From: Alistipes timonensis JC136
Lineage (GTDB): Bacteria; Bacteroidota; Bacteroidia; Bacteroidales; Rikenellaceae
Assembly (NCBI RefSeq): GCF_900107675.1
Contig: NZ_FNRI01000005.1
Span: 306,591 to 370,590, forward strand
Reading direction: 5' to 3'
DNA length: 64,000 nt
The notes below the pieces were generated by a model. The model did not search any database. It was not told the DNA's origin and was given only the letters and a program-made list of their open reading frames with translations. The translations under genes were made by a program, and so were the position numbers. Of this stretch, positions 26,457 through 33,654 are shown one piece after another. Position 1 is the first letter of the stretch, and every line of letters begins with the position of its first letter.

Positions 26457-27500
26457 TCACGCTCCGAACAGGAACACGAAAGGCTTGGCGCTCTTGCGGA
26501 ATTTCGCCGTGGCATCGCCCGCGTAGTTCTTTCCGCCGACGAGCGTGAGGGTCCGCTCGCCGCTGCCCTTCGAAAAGTCGATTGCCGCAAGGTTCACCCA
26601 GAAGGTTTCCATCGCCAGCGTCGGCTCGAAATAGTAGACCCGGTTCTTCTGGTCGCAGACCGAACGCCAGCGCGTCGAGGAGATGTGCGGTTTGTCGGGC
26701 GTCGAGATGCCGTAAGGCACCGAAACGTTGCGCATGACCGACATCACGGCCGGCACGGCGATCTTCGGATCGGAGGTCTGCACGACGGCGTTGACGTAGA
26801 ACGAAGCACGCACGAAACGGTCCGGGGCGCGGTTGGTTCCCGGCAGCATCGTAAGGCCTCCGATCTGCTGCCAGTAGTCGAGGATCGCCAGCTGGTCGGC
26901 GTAAAAAGGCGAGTTGGTCATCACCTGATACTGGCGTCCGTGATGGATTTCCAGTTTGCCGTCGCGGTATTCGAAGATCGCGCTGTCGCCCGAAGCGTCG
27001 GAAATCGCCAGGTGGAGCCGTGACTTCACGCCGTTCGGCAGGTCGGGGGCGTCGAGGCGGAACTTTTCTTTCGCAAGCTCGGTCACGGCCTCGTCCACGG
27101 TGGCGAAATTGTCCAGCACATACTGCGTCCAGATACTCAGGCCCATGACGGGGCGCGTGTCGCCGGGACGTTCGTAGACCGATTCGGGCAGGAACAGCAG
27201 GCTGGCGACCAGTCCGGCCTCGTTCATGCCGTCGGCGACGCCGATGTCGTAGCCTGCGGCCGAGAGCGAGCCGTATTTCGAGGTCCAGAAGACCGTATTG
27301 TCGCTGTTCGCACCGCGGCGCTCGATGCCGCGCGGGAAGATGTAGAGATTGGTGAGCGGGTCCTCGCGCCAGTCCATCGTGCGGCCCGTCACGGTCATGC
27401 CGTCGGGGCCGAGGTAAACGGCGCGGGTGCAGGCCTCGGCCTGGGGTGATTGGACGGCCAGCGCAGCAGCGCACAGCATCGTCAGAGCGGGAATTTTCAT
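26457..27500 (-). CDS. Choloylglycine-hydrolase-family (linear amide C-N hydrolase) enzyme
   Basis: A 347-residue Ntn-hydrolase. Signal-peptide cleavage after AEA would expose Cys24 as the N-terminal nucleophile (mature Cys1). In mature numbering Arg17 and Asp20 are in place (GRTMDW), Asn173 is in VMTNSP, and Arg is near 205-208 (DRFVRAS). These are the hallmark residues of bile-salt hydrolases and penicillin V acylases. The loop where bile-salt hydrolases carry Asn or acylases carry Tyr near position 82 reads LLFLPES, so the class and substrate are not clear. It acts in the periplasm. Candidate substrates are conjugated bile acids or N-acyl lipids and peptides; the choice is open. Confidence 0.85.
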   Translation of the reverse strand: MKIPALTMLCAAALAVQSPQAEACTRAVYLGPDGMTVTGRTMDWREDPLTNLYIFPRGIERRGANSDNTVFWTSKYGSLSAAGYDIGVADGMNEAGLVASLLFLPESVYERPGDTRPVMGLSIWTQYVLDNFATVDEAVTELAKEKFRLDAPDLPNGVKSRLHLAISDASGDSAIFEYRDGKLEIHHGRQYQVMTNSPFYADQLAILDYWQQIGGLTMLPGTNRAPDRFVRASFYVNAVVQTSDPKIAVPAVMSVMRNVSVPYGISTPDKPHISSTRWRSVCDQKNRVYYFEPTLAMETFWVNLAAIDFSKGSGERTLTLVGGKNYAGDATAKFRKSAKPFVFLFGA

Positions 27501-27692
27501 AAGCGGGTGTTTTTAATCCGGGTGTTTCGCTGCAAAACGGATGCAAAACAGGGCGGAAATCTGTCTTTTCGACAGCACAATATACAAAAAACAACCGACA
27601 TCTCCAACCGACCGCGGCAAAGGTCCGCCGCCCGCCGTGATGCGCAACTCGCTGAAGATGGAGCGGACGGGAGGAAGGTAAAAACTTTTTCG

Positions 27693-27700
27693 TATCTTTG
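27693..27700 (+). promoter_or_regulatory. TAnnTTTG promoter box of engB
   Basis: TATCTTTG is a perfect -7 box, 17 bp before the engB ATG; the -33 element is weak. The leader is only about 10 nt. Confidence 0.65.
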
Positions 27701-27717
27701 TAGAAAATCCAGAAACG

Positions 27718-28314
27718 ATGCAGATTACCAAAGCCGAATTCAAATGCTCGTCGGAGCGCATTTCGCAGGTCCCGAAAGACGACCTGAAAGACATCGCCTT
27801 CATCGGGCGCAGCAACGTCGGCAAGTCGTCGCTCATCAACATGCTCACCGCCCGCGGAGGCTTGGCCAAAGTGTCGGGAACGCCCGGCAAAACCCGGTTG
27901 GTGAACCATTTCCGCATCAACGACACGTGGTATCTCGTCGACCTGCCCGGCTACGGCTATGCCCGCACGTCGAAGGCGCAGCGCGGAGAGTTTTCGAAGC
28001 TCATCACCGACTACATCCTCAAATGCGAGAAGATGCACTTCCTGTTCGTGTTGGCGGACATCCGCCTCGAACCCCAGAAGATCGACCTGCGCTTTATCGA
28101 GATGCTGGGCGAGAACGGCATTCCGTTCGCCATCATCTTTACCAAGGCCGACAAGCTCTCGAAAACCCAGCAGCAGAAGAGTGTGGAGCGGTTCCGGGCG
28201 GCTCTCGCCGAGCAATGGGAGGAGTTGCCGCCGATGTTCGTCTCCTCGTCGGAGAAGGGCACCGGACGTGAGGAAATCCTTGCCTTCATCGACGAATGCC
28301 TGCAACAAAACTGA
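27718..28314 (+). CDS. engB: Ribosome-biogenesis GTPase EngB (YihA/YsxC)
   Basis: A 198-residue TRAFAC GTPase: G1 GRSNVGKS (30-37), switch region GTPGKTR, G3 DLPGYGYA, G4 TKAD and G5 SSS. Length and order are those of EngB, which acts in late assembly of the 50S subunit. It stands alone under its own promoter and is followed by a hairpin terminator. Confidence 0.96.
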   Translation: MQITKAEFKCSSERISQVPKDDLKDIAFIGRSNVGKSSLINMLTARGGLAKVSGTPGKTRLVNHFRINDTWYLVDLPGYGYARTSKAQRGEFSKLITDYILKCEKMHFLFVLADIRLEPQKIDLRFIEMLGENGIPFAIIFTKADKLSKTQQQKSVERFRAALAEQWEELPPMFVSSSEKGTGREEILAFIDECLQQN

Positions 28315-28400
28315 TTCAGGCCGCTCCGGAAGCGGGAACAAAACGCCCGATCCCGGGAGCGGAAACCGGCCTGTTCCTGAAAAGTTTAACCGATTGTTGA

Positions 28401-28428
28401 AAAATCGCGCCCGTAAGGGGGCGATTTT
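28401..28428 (+). terminator. Terminator between engB and prs
   Basis: Stem AAAATCGC / GCGATTTT with one internal G-G mismatch above it and a T-run; it lies about 85 bp past the engB stop and just before the prs promoter. Confidence 0.7.
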
Positions 28429-28442
28429 TCGCCGTATTGTCC

Positions 28443-28450
28443 TATATTTG
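28443..28450 (+). promoter_or_regulatory. TAnnTTTG promoter box of prs
   Basis: TATATTTG is a perfect -7 box, 27 bp before the prs ATG and directly after the engB terminator. No clear -33 element is seen. Confidence 0.65.
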
Positions 28451-28477
28451 CAACGTCAAAAAAAATCCTCGTAACCT

Positions 28478-29419
28478 ATGGCTATCCACAAAATCAAAAT
28501 CTTCACCGGACGCGGTTCGGAATACCTGGCCACCAAGATCGCCGCAAGCTTCGGCACGACGCTCGGGCAGTCGGAGGTCCTGCGTTTCAGCGACGGCGAA
28601 TTTCAGCCCTGCTACAATGAGTCGATACGCGGTTGTACGGTCTTCATCATCCAGTCGACCTTTCCGCCTTCGGACAATCTCATGGAGCTGCTGATGATGA
28701 TCGACGCCGCTCGCCGTGCATCGGCGCATCAGGTCGTGGCCGTGGTGCCCTACTTCGGCTGGGCGCGTCAGGACCGCAAGGACCGTCCCCGTGTGCCGAT
28801 CGGCGCCAAGCTGGTGGCCAACATGCTGATGGCCGCAGGTGTCGACCGCGTGATGACGATGGACCTGCATGCCGACCAGATCCAGGGATTTTTCGACGTT
28901 CCGGTCGATGCCCTCTACGCCAGCGGCATCTTCGTTCCCTATATCAAAAGCCTCAACATCGAAGACCTCTCGATCGCAGCCCCCGACATGGGCGGCGCCA
29001 AACGCGCCAACACCTACTCCAAACTGCTGGGAACGCCGATCATCATTTCGCACAAGGAACGCGCCAAGGCCAACGTCGTAGGCAAGATGACCGCCATCGG
29101 CGATGTGGAAGGCCGTAACGTGCTGATCGTCGACGACATGATCGACACCGCCGGCACGATCTGCATGGCTGCCGACATGCTCATGGCCCGCGGAGCGAAG
29201 AGCGTCCGCGCCGCCATCACTCACCCCGTGCTTTCGGGCCCGGCCTACGAGCGCATCAACGACAGCGCCCTCGAGGAGGTGATCGTCACGGACACCATTC
29301 CGCTCAACCCCGACAAGGACCTGCACAAATTCACCGTCCTGTCGGTCGCCGACCTCTTCGCCGACGTCATCGAGCGCGTGCACAACTACAAGGAGATTTC
29401 GTCGATCTTCTCCAAATAG
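28478..29419 (+). CDS. prs: Ribose-phosphate pyrophosphokinase
   Basis: A 313-residue cytoplasmic enzyme making PRPP from ribose 5-phosphate and ATP for nucleotide, His and Trp synthesis. Motifs: ATP site YFGWARQDRKDRPR, MDLHADQIQGFF, and PRPP-binding loop VLIVDDMIDTAGT. Length is normal. It is monocistronic and convergent with the HTCS gene, with a shared terminator. Confidence 0.97.
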   Translation: MAIHKIKIFTGRGSEYLATKIAASFGTTLGQSEVLRFSDGEFQPCYNESIRGCTVFIIQSTFPPSDNLMELLMMIDAARRASAHQVVAVVPYFGWARQDRKDRPRVPIGAKLVANMLMAAGVDRVMTMDLHADQIQGFFDVPVDALYASGIFVPYIKSLNIEDLSIAAPDMGGAKRANTYSKLLGTPIIISHKERAKANVVGKMTAIGDVEGRNVLIVDDMIDTAGTICMAADMLMARGAKSVRAAITHPVLSGPAYERINDSALEEVIVTDTIPLNPDKDLHKFTVLSVADLFADVIERVHNYKEISSIFSK

Positions 29420-29443
29420 GAAAACCGACTCCCACCCAAAAAC

Positions 29444-29477
29444 CCCCGGAACCTTATCGCAAGGTTCCGGGGATTTT
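29444..29477. terminator. Bidirectional terminator between prs and the HTCS gene
   Basis: Stem CCCCGGAACCTT / AAGGTTCCGGGG with a five-base loop, T-run on the plus side and A-run on the other. Confidence 0.92.
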
Positions 29478-29496
29478 CTTCATGCGGATGAGGCTT

Positions 29497-32400
29497 CTAC
29501 CCTGCCTTCTCGCCCTTGGTGCGACTGCGGACATACTCCGTGGGCAGGCATCCGACGTGTTTCTTAAAACTCGTGGCGAAATACGACGGGGAGTTGAAGC
29601 CCACCATCGAACTGATTTCCGAAATCGAATATTTACGGTCCAGCAGCAGTTTGCAGGCATGGTTGAAGCGTATCTTGCGGATGAATTTCGTGGCCGACTC
29701 GCCCGTGATGGACTTCATCTTCAGGTGGAGGTTCGAACGGCTCATGCAGAGCGCCTTGCTGAAATCGTTCGACGAGAACTCCTCGTTGTCCATGTTCTCC
29801 TCGACGATGCGGATCGCCTTCTTCAGAAACTCCCCGTCCATCGAATTGGAGGTGATCTTGTCGGGATCGATCTCCGCGTCGTCCGAATAGTAGTGGCGCA
29901 TCCGGTAACGGGCTTTCAGCAAGTTCTGGACGTTGGCCGCAAGCAGCGAGATCGACAGCGGCATCGGCAGGTAGCTGTCGGCCCCGGCCTCGATGCCCGT
30001 GATCTGCTCCTCGATACTGCCTTCAGTGGCGAGGATCACCACCGGAATATGGCAGGTACGGATGTTCTGCTTCACCGCCTGACAGAGTTTCAGCCCGTCC
30101 AGTCCCGGCAGGACACGGTCGGCGATGATGATGTCGGGCTCCAATGTTTTGAGCCGTTCGAGCGCGTCGTTGCCGTCGGCAGCCACCTCGACGCCGTAAC
30201 GGGCTTTGAAATGGTCGGCGATGTAACGCGCGACCTCGGCGTTGGACTCGGCCAGCAGAATGGTGCCGCGCGTCTGTTCCGGAACCTCCTTGTCGGGAGC
30301 GAAATCGCCGCCCTCGCCCGACCACTCTTCGGGCAGGAACTTCTCGGCATCGCGGATGATCGAGGCCCGCACGTCGTGCTCTCCGGCGCGTTTCCCGGCC
30401 GGATAGACTTCGATATTGTCGGGCAGCGTGATGGTGAACTCCGAGAAACGCCCCGGCTCGCTGCGCAGCGTAATCGTCCCCTGGTGCAGTTCGACGATGC
30501 GGCGGACGATCGAAAGCCCGATGCCCGAACCGGCGTGGGATTCGTTGACCTGATAGAAACGCTCGAAAATGCGCTCCTGCTGGTCCTGCGGAATGCCGAT
30601 GCCGGAGTCGCGGACCGTAAGGCGGAAGCACCCCTCGCCGCGCTGCAGGGCGACGCGGATGATACCGCCGTCGGGCGTGAATTTGAAGGCGTTCGAAAGC
30701 AGGTTGGTGAGCATCATCTCGAGGAACATCCGGTCGACGGGCAGCGCCTCGCCTTTCAGCTCGGAACTGAGGATGTAATCCATATCGCGGTTCTGGGCCA
30801 CCTCCTCGAACATCGAGAAAACCTCGGCGACGATGGCGTCGACATCCTGCACGGCGACCTTCATTTTGAACATCTCCAGCTCGGCTTTGCGGTAGTCGAG
30901 CAGCTGGTTGATGATATGCAGCAGTTTGAGACTGTTGCGGTAGATGTAGTTGAGACGCGAGGAGACGTATTTGTCAACCGTGCCATGTTCGCGGATCTCC
31001 TGCAGGGGCGAGAGTATCAGCGTCAGCGGCGTGCGCAGTTCGTGCGAAAGATTGACGTAGAAGCGGATCTTCTCCTGGCTGAGCTGGCCGATGGACTCCT
31101 TTTCCAGACGCTCCACGCGCAGCTGCATCTTCATCTTCATACGGCCCAGCAGCGCCGCCACGACGCCCCCGACGAATCCCAGCGCCAGGAGCGCCCACAG
31201 AATCTTTGCCGCAAGAGTCTGCCACCACATCGGCAGCACGCGTATCTCGACCGTCGCGGGCTGTTCGTTCCAGCGTCCGTCGTTGTTCGCCGCGCGGACT
31301 TTGAAGACGTAGTGCCCGGGTTTGAGGTTCGAATAGTTGGCTTCGAGGTGCGAGGTCTCGTACCAGCGGGTATTGAAGCCTTCGAGTTTGTAGGCAAAGG
31401 TGTTGCGGCCCCCGGAGAGCGGATTGACCGCCACGAAACGCACCGTGAAGATGTTGCGCACCGACGGGAATGCCGCCGCCGTGACCCGGCCCGCCGAGTC
31501 GCGCTCGATGCGCACGCGGCGGTCGCCGTCCGAATCGGCCACGTCGACGCCCGTGATCTGCGGCTCGGGCGCAAAGGGGTTGTCCACCAGATCGTGGGGC
31601 CGGAACCACGTGATGCCGCCGATGCCGCCGAACCAGAATATCCCGTCGCGGCTCCGGCAGTAGGAGTAGATGTTGAACTGGTTGTTGGCGATGCCGTCGA
31701 GCAGGGAGTAGCGGCGGAAGGTGTTCTTCTGCGTATCGAAGCATGCCAGACCGCTGTTGGTCGAAATCCACAGCCGCGCCAGCTCGTCCTCGAGGATGCC
31801 GTAGACGAAATCGTTGGGCAGTCCGTCGGCCACCGTGAAACGCGTGAACGAATTGTCCGAGGCGTTGTAGCGGTACAACCCGTGACGGGTGCCGACCCAG
31901 ATATTACGGTGTGAATCCTCCGTGACGCACATCACGGCGATATCCCGCCGGGGGGGGGAAATCCCCTCCTTCGCCGGATTGAGTTCACAGGTCATCACCT
32001 GCCGCACGTCGGGCTGCCAGAGGTACAGCCCGGCCCCGGTGCCGATCCACACGCGGCGTTTCGAATCGCGGAAAAGCGTCGTGATCTGCAACGACCCCAG
32101 TTTGGGCTCGTAATCGGCGCAGAGGTGGCGCGAGAACCGCCCTGCGGCGGTGTCGAACGACAGCAGGCCGTTGAGCGTGCCGACCCACAGCGAACCGTCG
32201 CCGCCGTCGAGCAGCGAATAACAACTGTTGTTGATCGGGATCGAAGCGTTGACCGGAAAGTGCCGGACGCGCCGCGTCGCGGCATCCATCGAGCTCAGTC
32301 CCCCGGCATGGGTGCCGATCCACACGCGGCCCCGGTTGTCGGGAAGCACGCATTTGACGTTGTTCGACAGCAGGGAGCCGTTGGCGGTGTTGAACTCCGA

Positions 32401-33525
32401 GAAACGCCCCGTGCGGCGGTCGTAGAGGTTCACGCCGTCGTCGTTGGTGCCGATCCAGAGGCTTTGCGACGAGGGGTCCTCGACGATACAGCTCACCGTG
32501 TTGTCACCCAGCGAATTGCGCGTCGGGTCGTGGCGCAGGATGCCGAAACGCCGGGCCAGCGGATGGTAATAGCTCACCCCGCCGTAGTAGGTCCCGAGCC
32601 AGACGCCCCGCTGGGCGTCGATGAAGATGGAGCGGATGGAGTTGTGGCTCAGCGACCCCTGCTCGGAGGTATGGACATAGCGTTCGAAGCGTCCGCTCCG
32701 CGGGTCGCGGATCGAAAGGCCGTCGAAAGTCCCGATCCAGAGTCGCCCTTCGGAGTCGGTTTTCAGCACCCGGATATAGTCCGAGACCAGCCCGGGATTC
32801 GACGCGGCGTCATAGCGGCCGGTGACCTGCAACGCGCCGTCGAGACGGTAGAGGCCGTTGCCGTGGGTGGCGACCCAGTATCCGTCGGCGTCGGCGACGA
32901 TGCTGGCGATGTCGTAACGAGCCATCTGCGGCAGGATGCGCACGGCGTTGCCGTAAGTCGAAGAGTAGGTGTAAATGCCGTTGGAGGTCCCGACCAGGAA
33001 TCCGTCGCGCGAAGGGCAGACGGCATGCACGCTGATCCCCGTGAGGTAGGTCCGGATTTCGAGTTCGCGGCTCTCGCGGTCGAAGAGCACGATGCCGAGG
33101 TCGGTGGCGAGGATCAGGTCGCCGTCGGCCGTGGCGGCGATGTCGGCAACCTGCATGTTGCGCCCCTCGAGGCGGAAATTCTCGAAACGCTGCGTCGAGG
33201 CGTCATAGCACGACAATCCCGACGCCGTGCCGATCCAGAGCAGTCCCCCGTCGGCGAACAGCGCATTGACCGAATTGTCGCCCAAGCTCTGCGGATCGCC
33301 CTCCATGCGGCGAAACACGGTGAACGAGTAGCCGTCATAGCAGTTCAGCCCGTCCTGCGTTCCCATCCAGATACGCCCCATCCCGTCCTGCGCGATGGCC
33401 AGCACGGTACTTTGCGACAAGCCTTCGTTGACCGACAGCGTGCGAAATTCGATCGCTGCGGAGGCCGTTCGGACAAAGGCGAAACAAGCGGCGAGCAGTA
33501 GAAGCGTAGGTTTGAGTTTCAGCAT
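29497..33525 (-). CDS. Hybrid two-component system regulator (HTCS) at the heparin island
   Basis: A 1342-residue single-chain sensor/regulator. Order: signal peptide (to about 23), two periplasmic beta-propellers made of Reg_prop-like repeats (IWMGTQDGLNCYDG, LWIGTNDDGVNLYD), Y_Y_Y domain (about 690-760), membrane helix (about 765-790), histidine kinase with phospho-His828 (NLSHELRTP) and HATPase boxes (NLLSNAFKFTPDGG, DSGIGIP, GSGIGLS), receiver domain with Asp1136, and AraC-type DNA-binding domain (about 1240-1335). HTCS proteins sense PUL-derived oligosaccharides in the periplasm. As the only regulator beside the heparinases it probably controls them. The receiver is atypical (acidic pocket ES, and Met where the conserved Lys of KPF sits). 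Codons 523-526 lie in a C9 run. Confidence 0.93.
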   Translation of the reverse strand: MLKLKPTLLLLAACFAFVRTASAAIEFRTLSVNEGLSQSTVLAIAQDGMGRIWMGTQDGLNCYDGYSFTVFRRMEGDPQSLGDNSVNALFADGGLLWIGTASGLSCYDASTQRFENFRLEGRNMQVADIAATADGDLILATDLGIVLFDRESRELEIRTYLTGISVHAVCPSRDGFLVGTSNGIYTYSSTYGNAVRILPQMARYDIASIVADADGYWVATHGNGLYRLDGALQVTGRYDAASNPGLVSDYIRVLKTDSEGRLWIGTFDGLSIRDPRSGRFERYVHTSEQGSLSHNSIRSIFIDAQRGVWLGTYYGGVSYYHPLARRFGILRHDPTRNSLGDNTVSCIVEDPSSQSLWIGTNDDGVNLYDRRTGRFSEFNTANGSLLSNNVKCVLPDNRGRVWIGTHAGGLSSMDAATRRVRHFPVNASIPINNSCYSLLDGGDGSLWVGTLNGLLSFDTAAGRFSRHLCADYEPKLGSLQITTLFRDSKRRVWIGTGAGLYLWQPDVRQVMTCELNPAKEGISPPRRDIAVMCVTEDSHRNIWVGTRHGLYRYNASDNSFTRFTVADGLPNDFVYGILEDELARLWISTNSGLACFDTQKNTFRRYSLLDGIANNQFNIYSYCRSRDGIFWFGGIGGITWFRPHDLVDNPFAPEPQITGVDVADSDGDRRVRIERDSAGRVTAAAFPSVRNIFTVRFVAVNPLSGGRNTFAYKLEGFNTRWYETSHLEANYSNLKPGHYVFKVRAANNDGRWNEQPATVEIRVLPMWWQTLAAKILWALLALGFVGGVVAALLGRMKMKMQLRVERLEKESIGQLSQEKIRFYVNLSHELRTPLTLILSPLQEIREHGTVDKYVSSRLNYIYRNSLKLLHIINQLLDYRKAELEMFKMKVAVQDVDAIVAEVFSMFEEVAQNRDMDYILSSELKGEALPVDRMFLEMMLTNLLSNAFKFTPDGGIIRVALQRGEGCFRLTVRDSGIGIPQDQQERIFERFYQVNESHAGSGIGLSIVRRIVELHQGTITLRSEPGRFSEFTITLPDNIEVYPAGKRAGEHDVRASIIRDAEKFLPEEWSGEGGDFAPDKEVPEQTRGTILLAESNAEVARYIADHFKARYGVEVAADGNDALERLKTLEPDIIIADRVLPGLDGLKLCQAVKQNIRTCHIPVVILATEGSIEEQITGIEAGADSYLPMPLSISLLAANVQNLLKARYRMRHYYSDDAEIDPDKITSNSMDGEFLKKAIRIVEENMDNEEFSSNDFSKALCMSRSNLHLKMKSITGESATKFIRKIRFNHACKLLLDRKYSISEISSMVGFNSPSYFATSFKKHVGCLPTEYVRSRTKGEKAG
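31950..31958 (-). repeat. C9/G9 homopolymer inside the HTCS gene
   Basis: Nine G on plus (C on the coding strand) span the codons for Ser523-Pro-Pro-Arg526 in the second beta-propeller. The G-strand flank is gcc-G9-aaat. The gene is in frame as sequenced. Confidence 0.95.
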
Positions 33526-33601
33526 ATCGTAGCGACTTGGGAGGATAAATATACGTTTTTTTTCGGAAAATCCGAGCCCCCGGGCTTTTTTTTCGGCCCC
33601 G

Positions 33602-33638
33602 GAAAAAGCGCCGCCGGGCGTAAAACACGTCCGGCGGC
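33602..33638 (-). terminator. Terminator after the minus-arm heparin operon
   Basis: Stem GCCGCCGG / CCGGCGGC with an extra CGT/ACG pairing in the loop, followed on the minus strand by CTTTTT. It lies 16 bp past the stop of the PL15-like gene and separates the operon from the HTCS gene. Confidence 0.8.
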
Positions 33639-33654
33639 AGCTCTGGATGCGGCG

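Noticed and set aside
33566..33593. Plus-strand hairpin with T-run upstream of the HTCS gene
   Set aside because: No plus-strand transcript is expected to end there; the stem is short and may be chance in a GC-rich gap.
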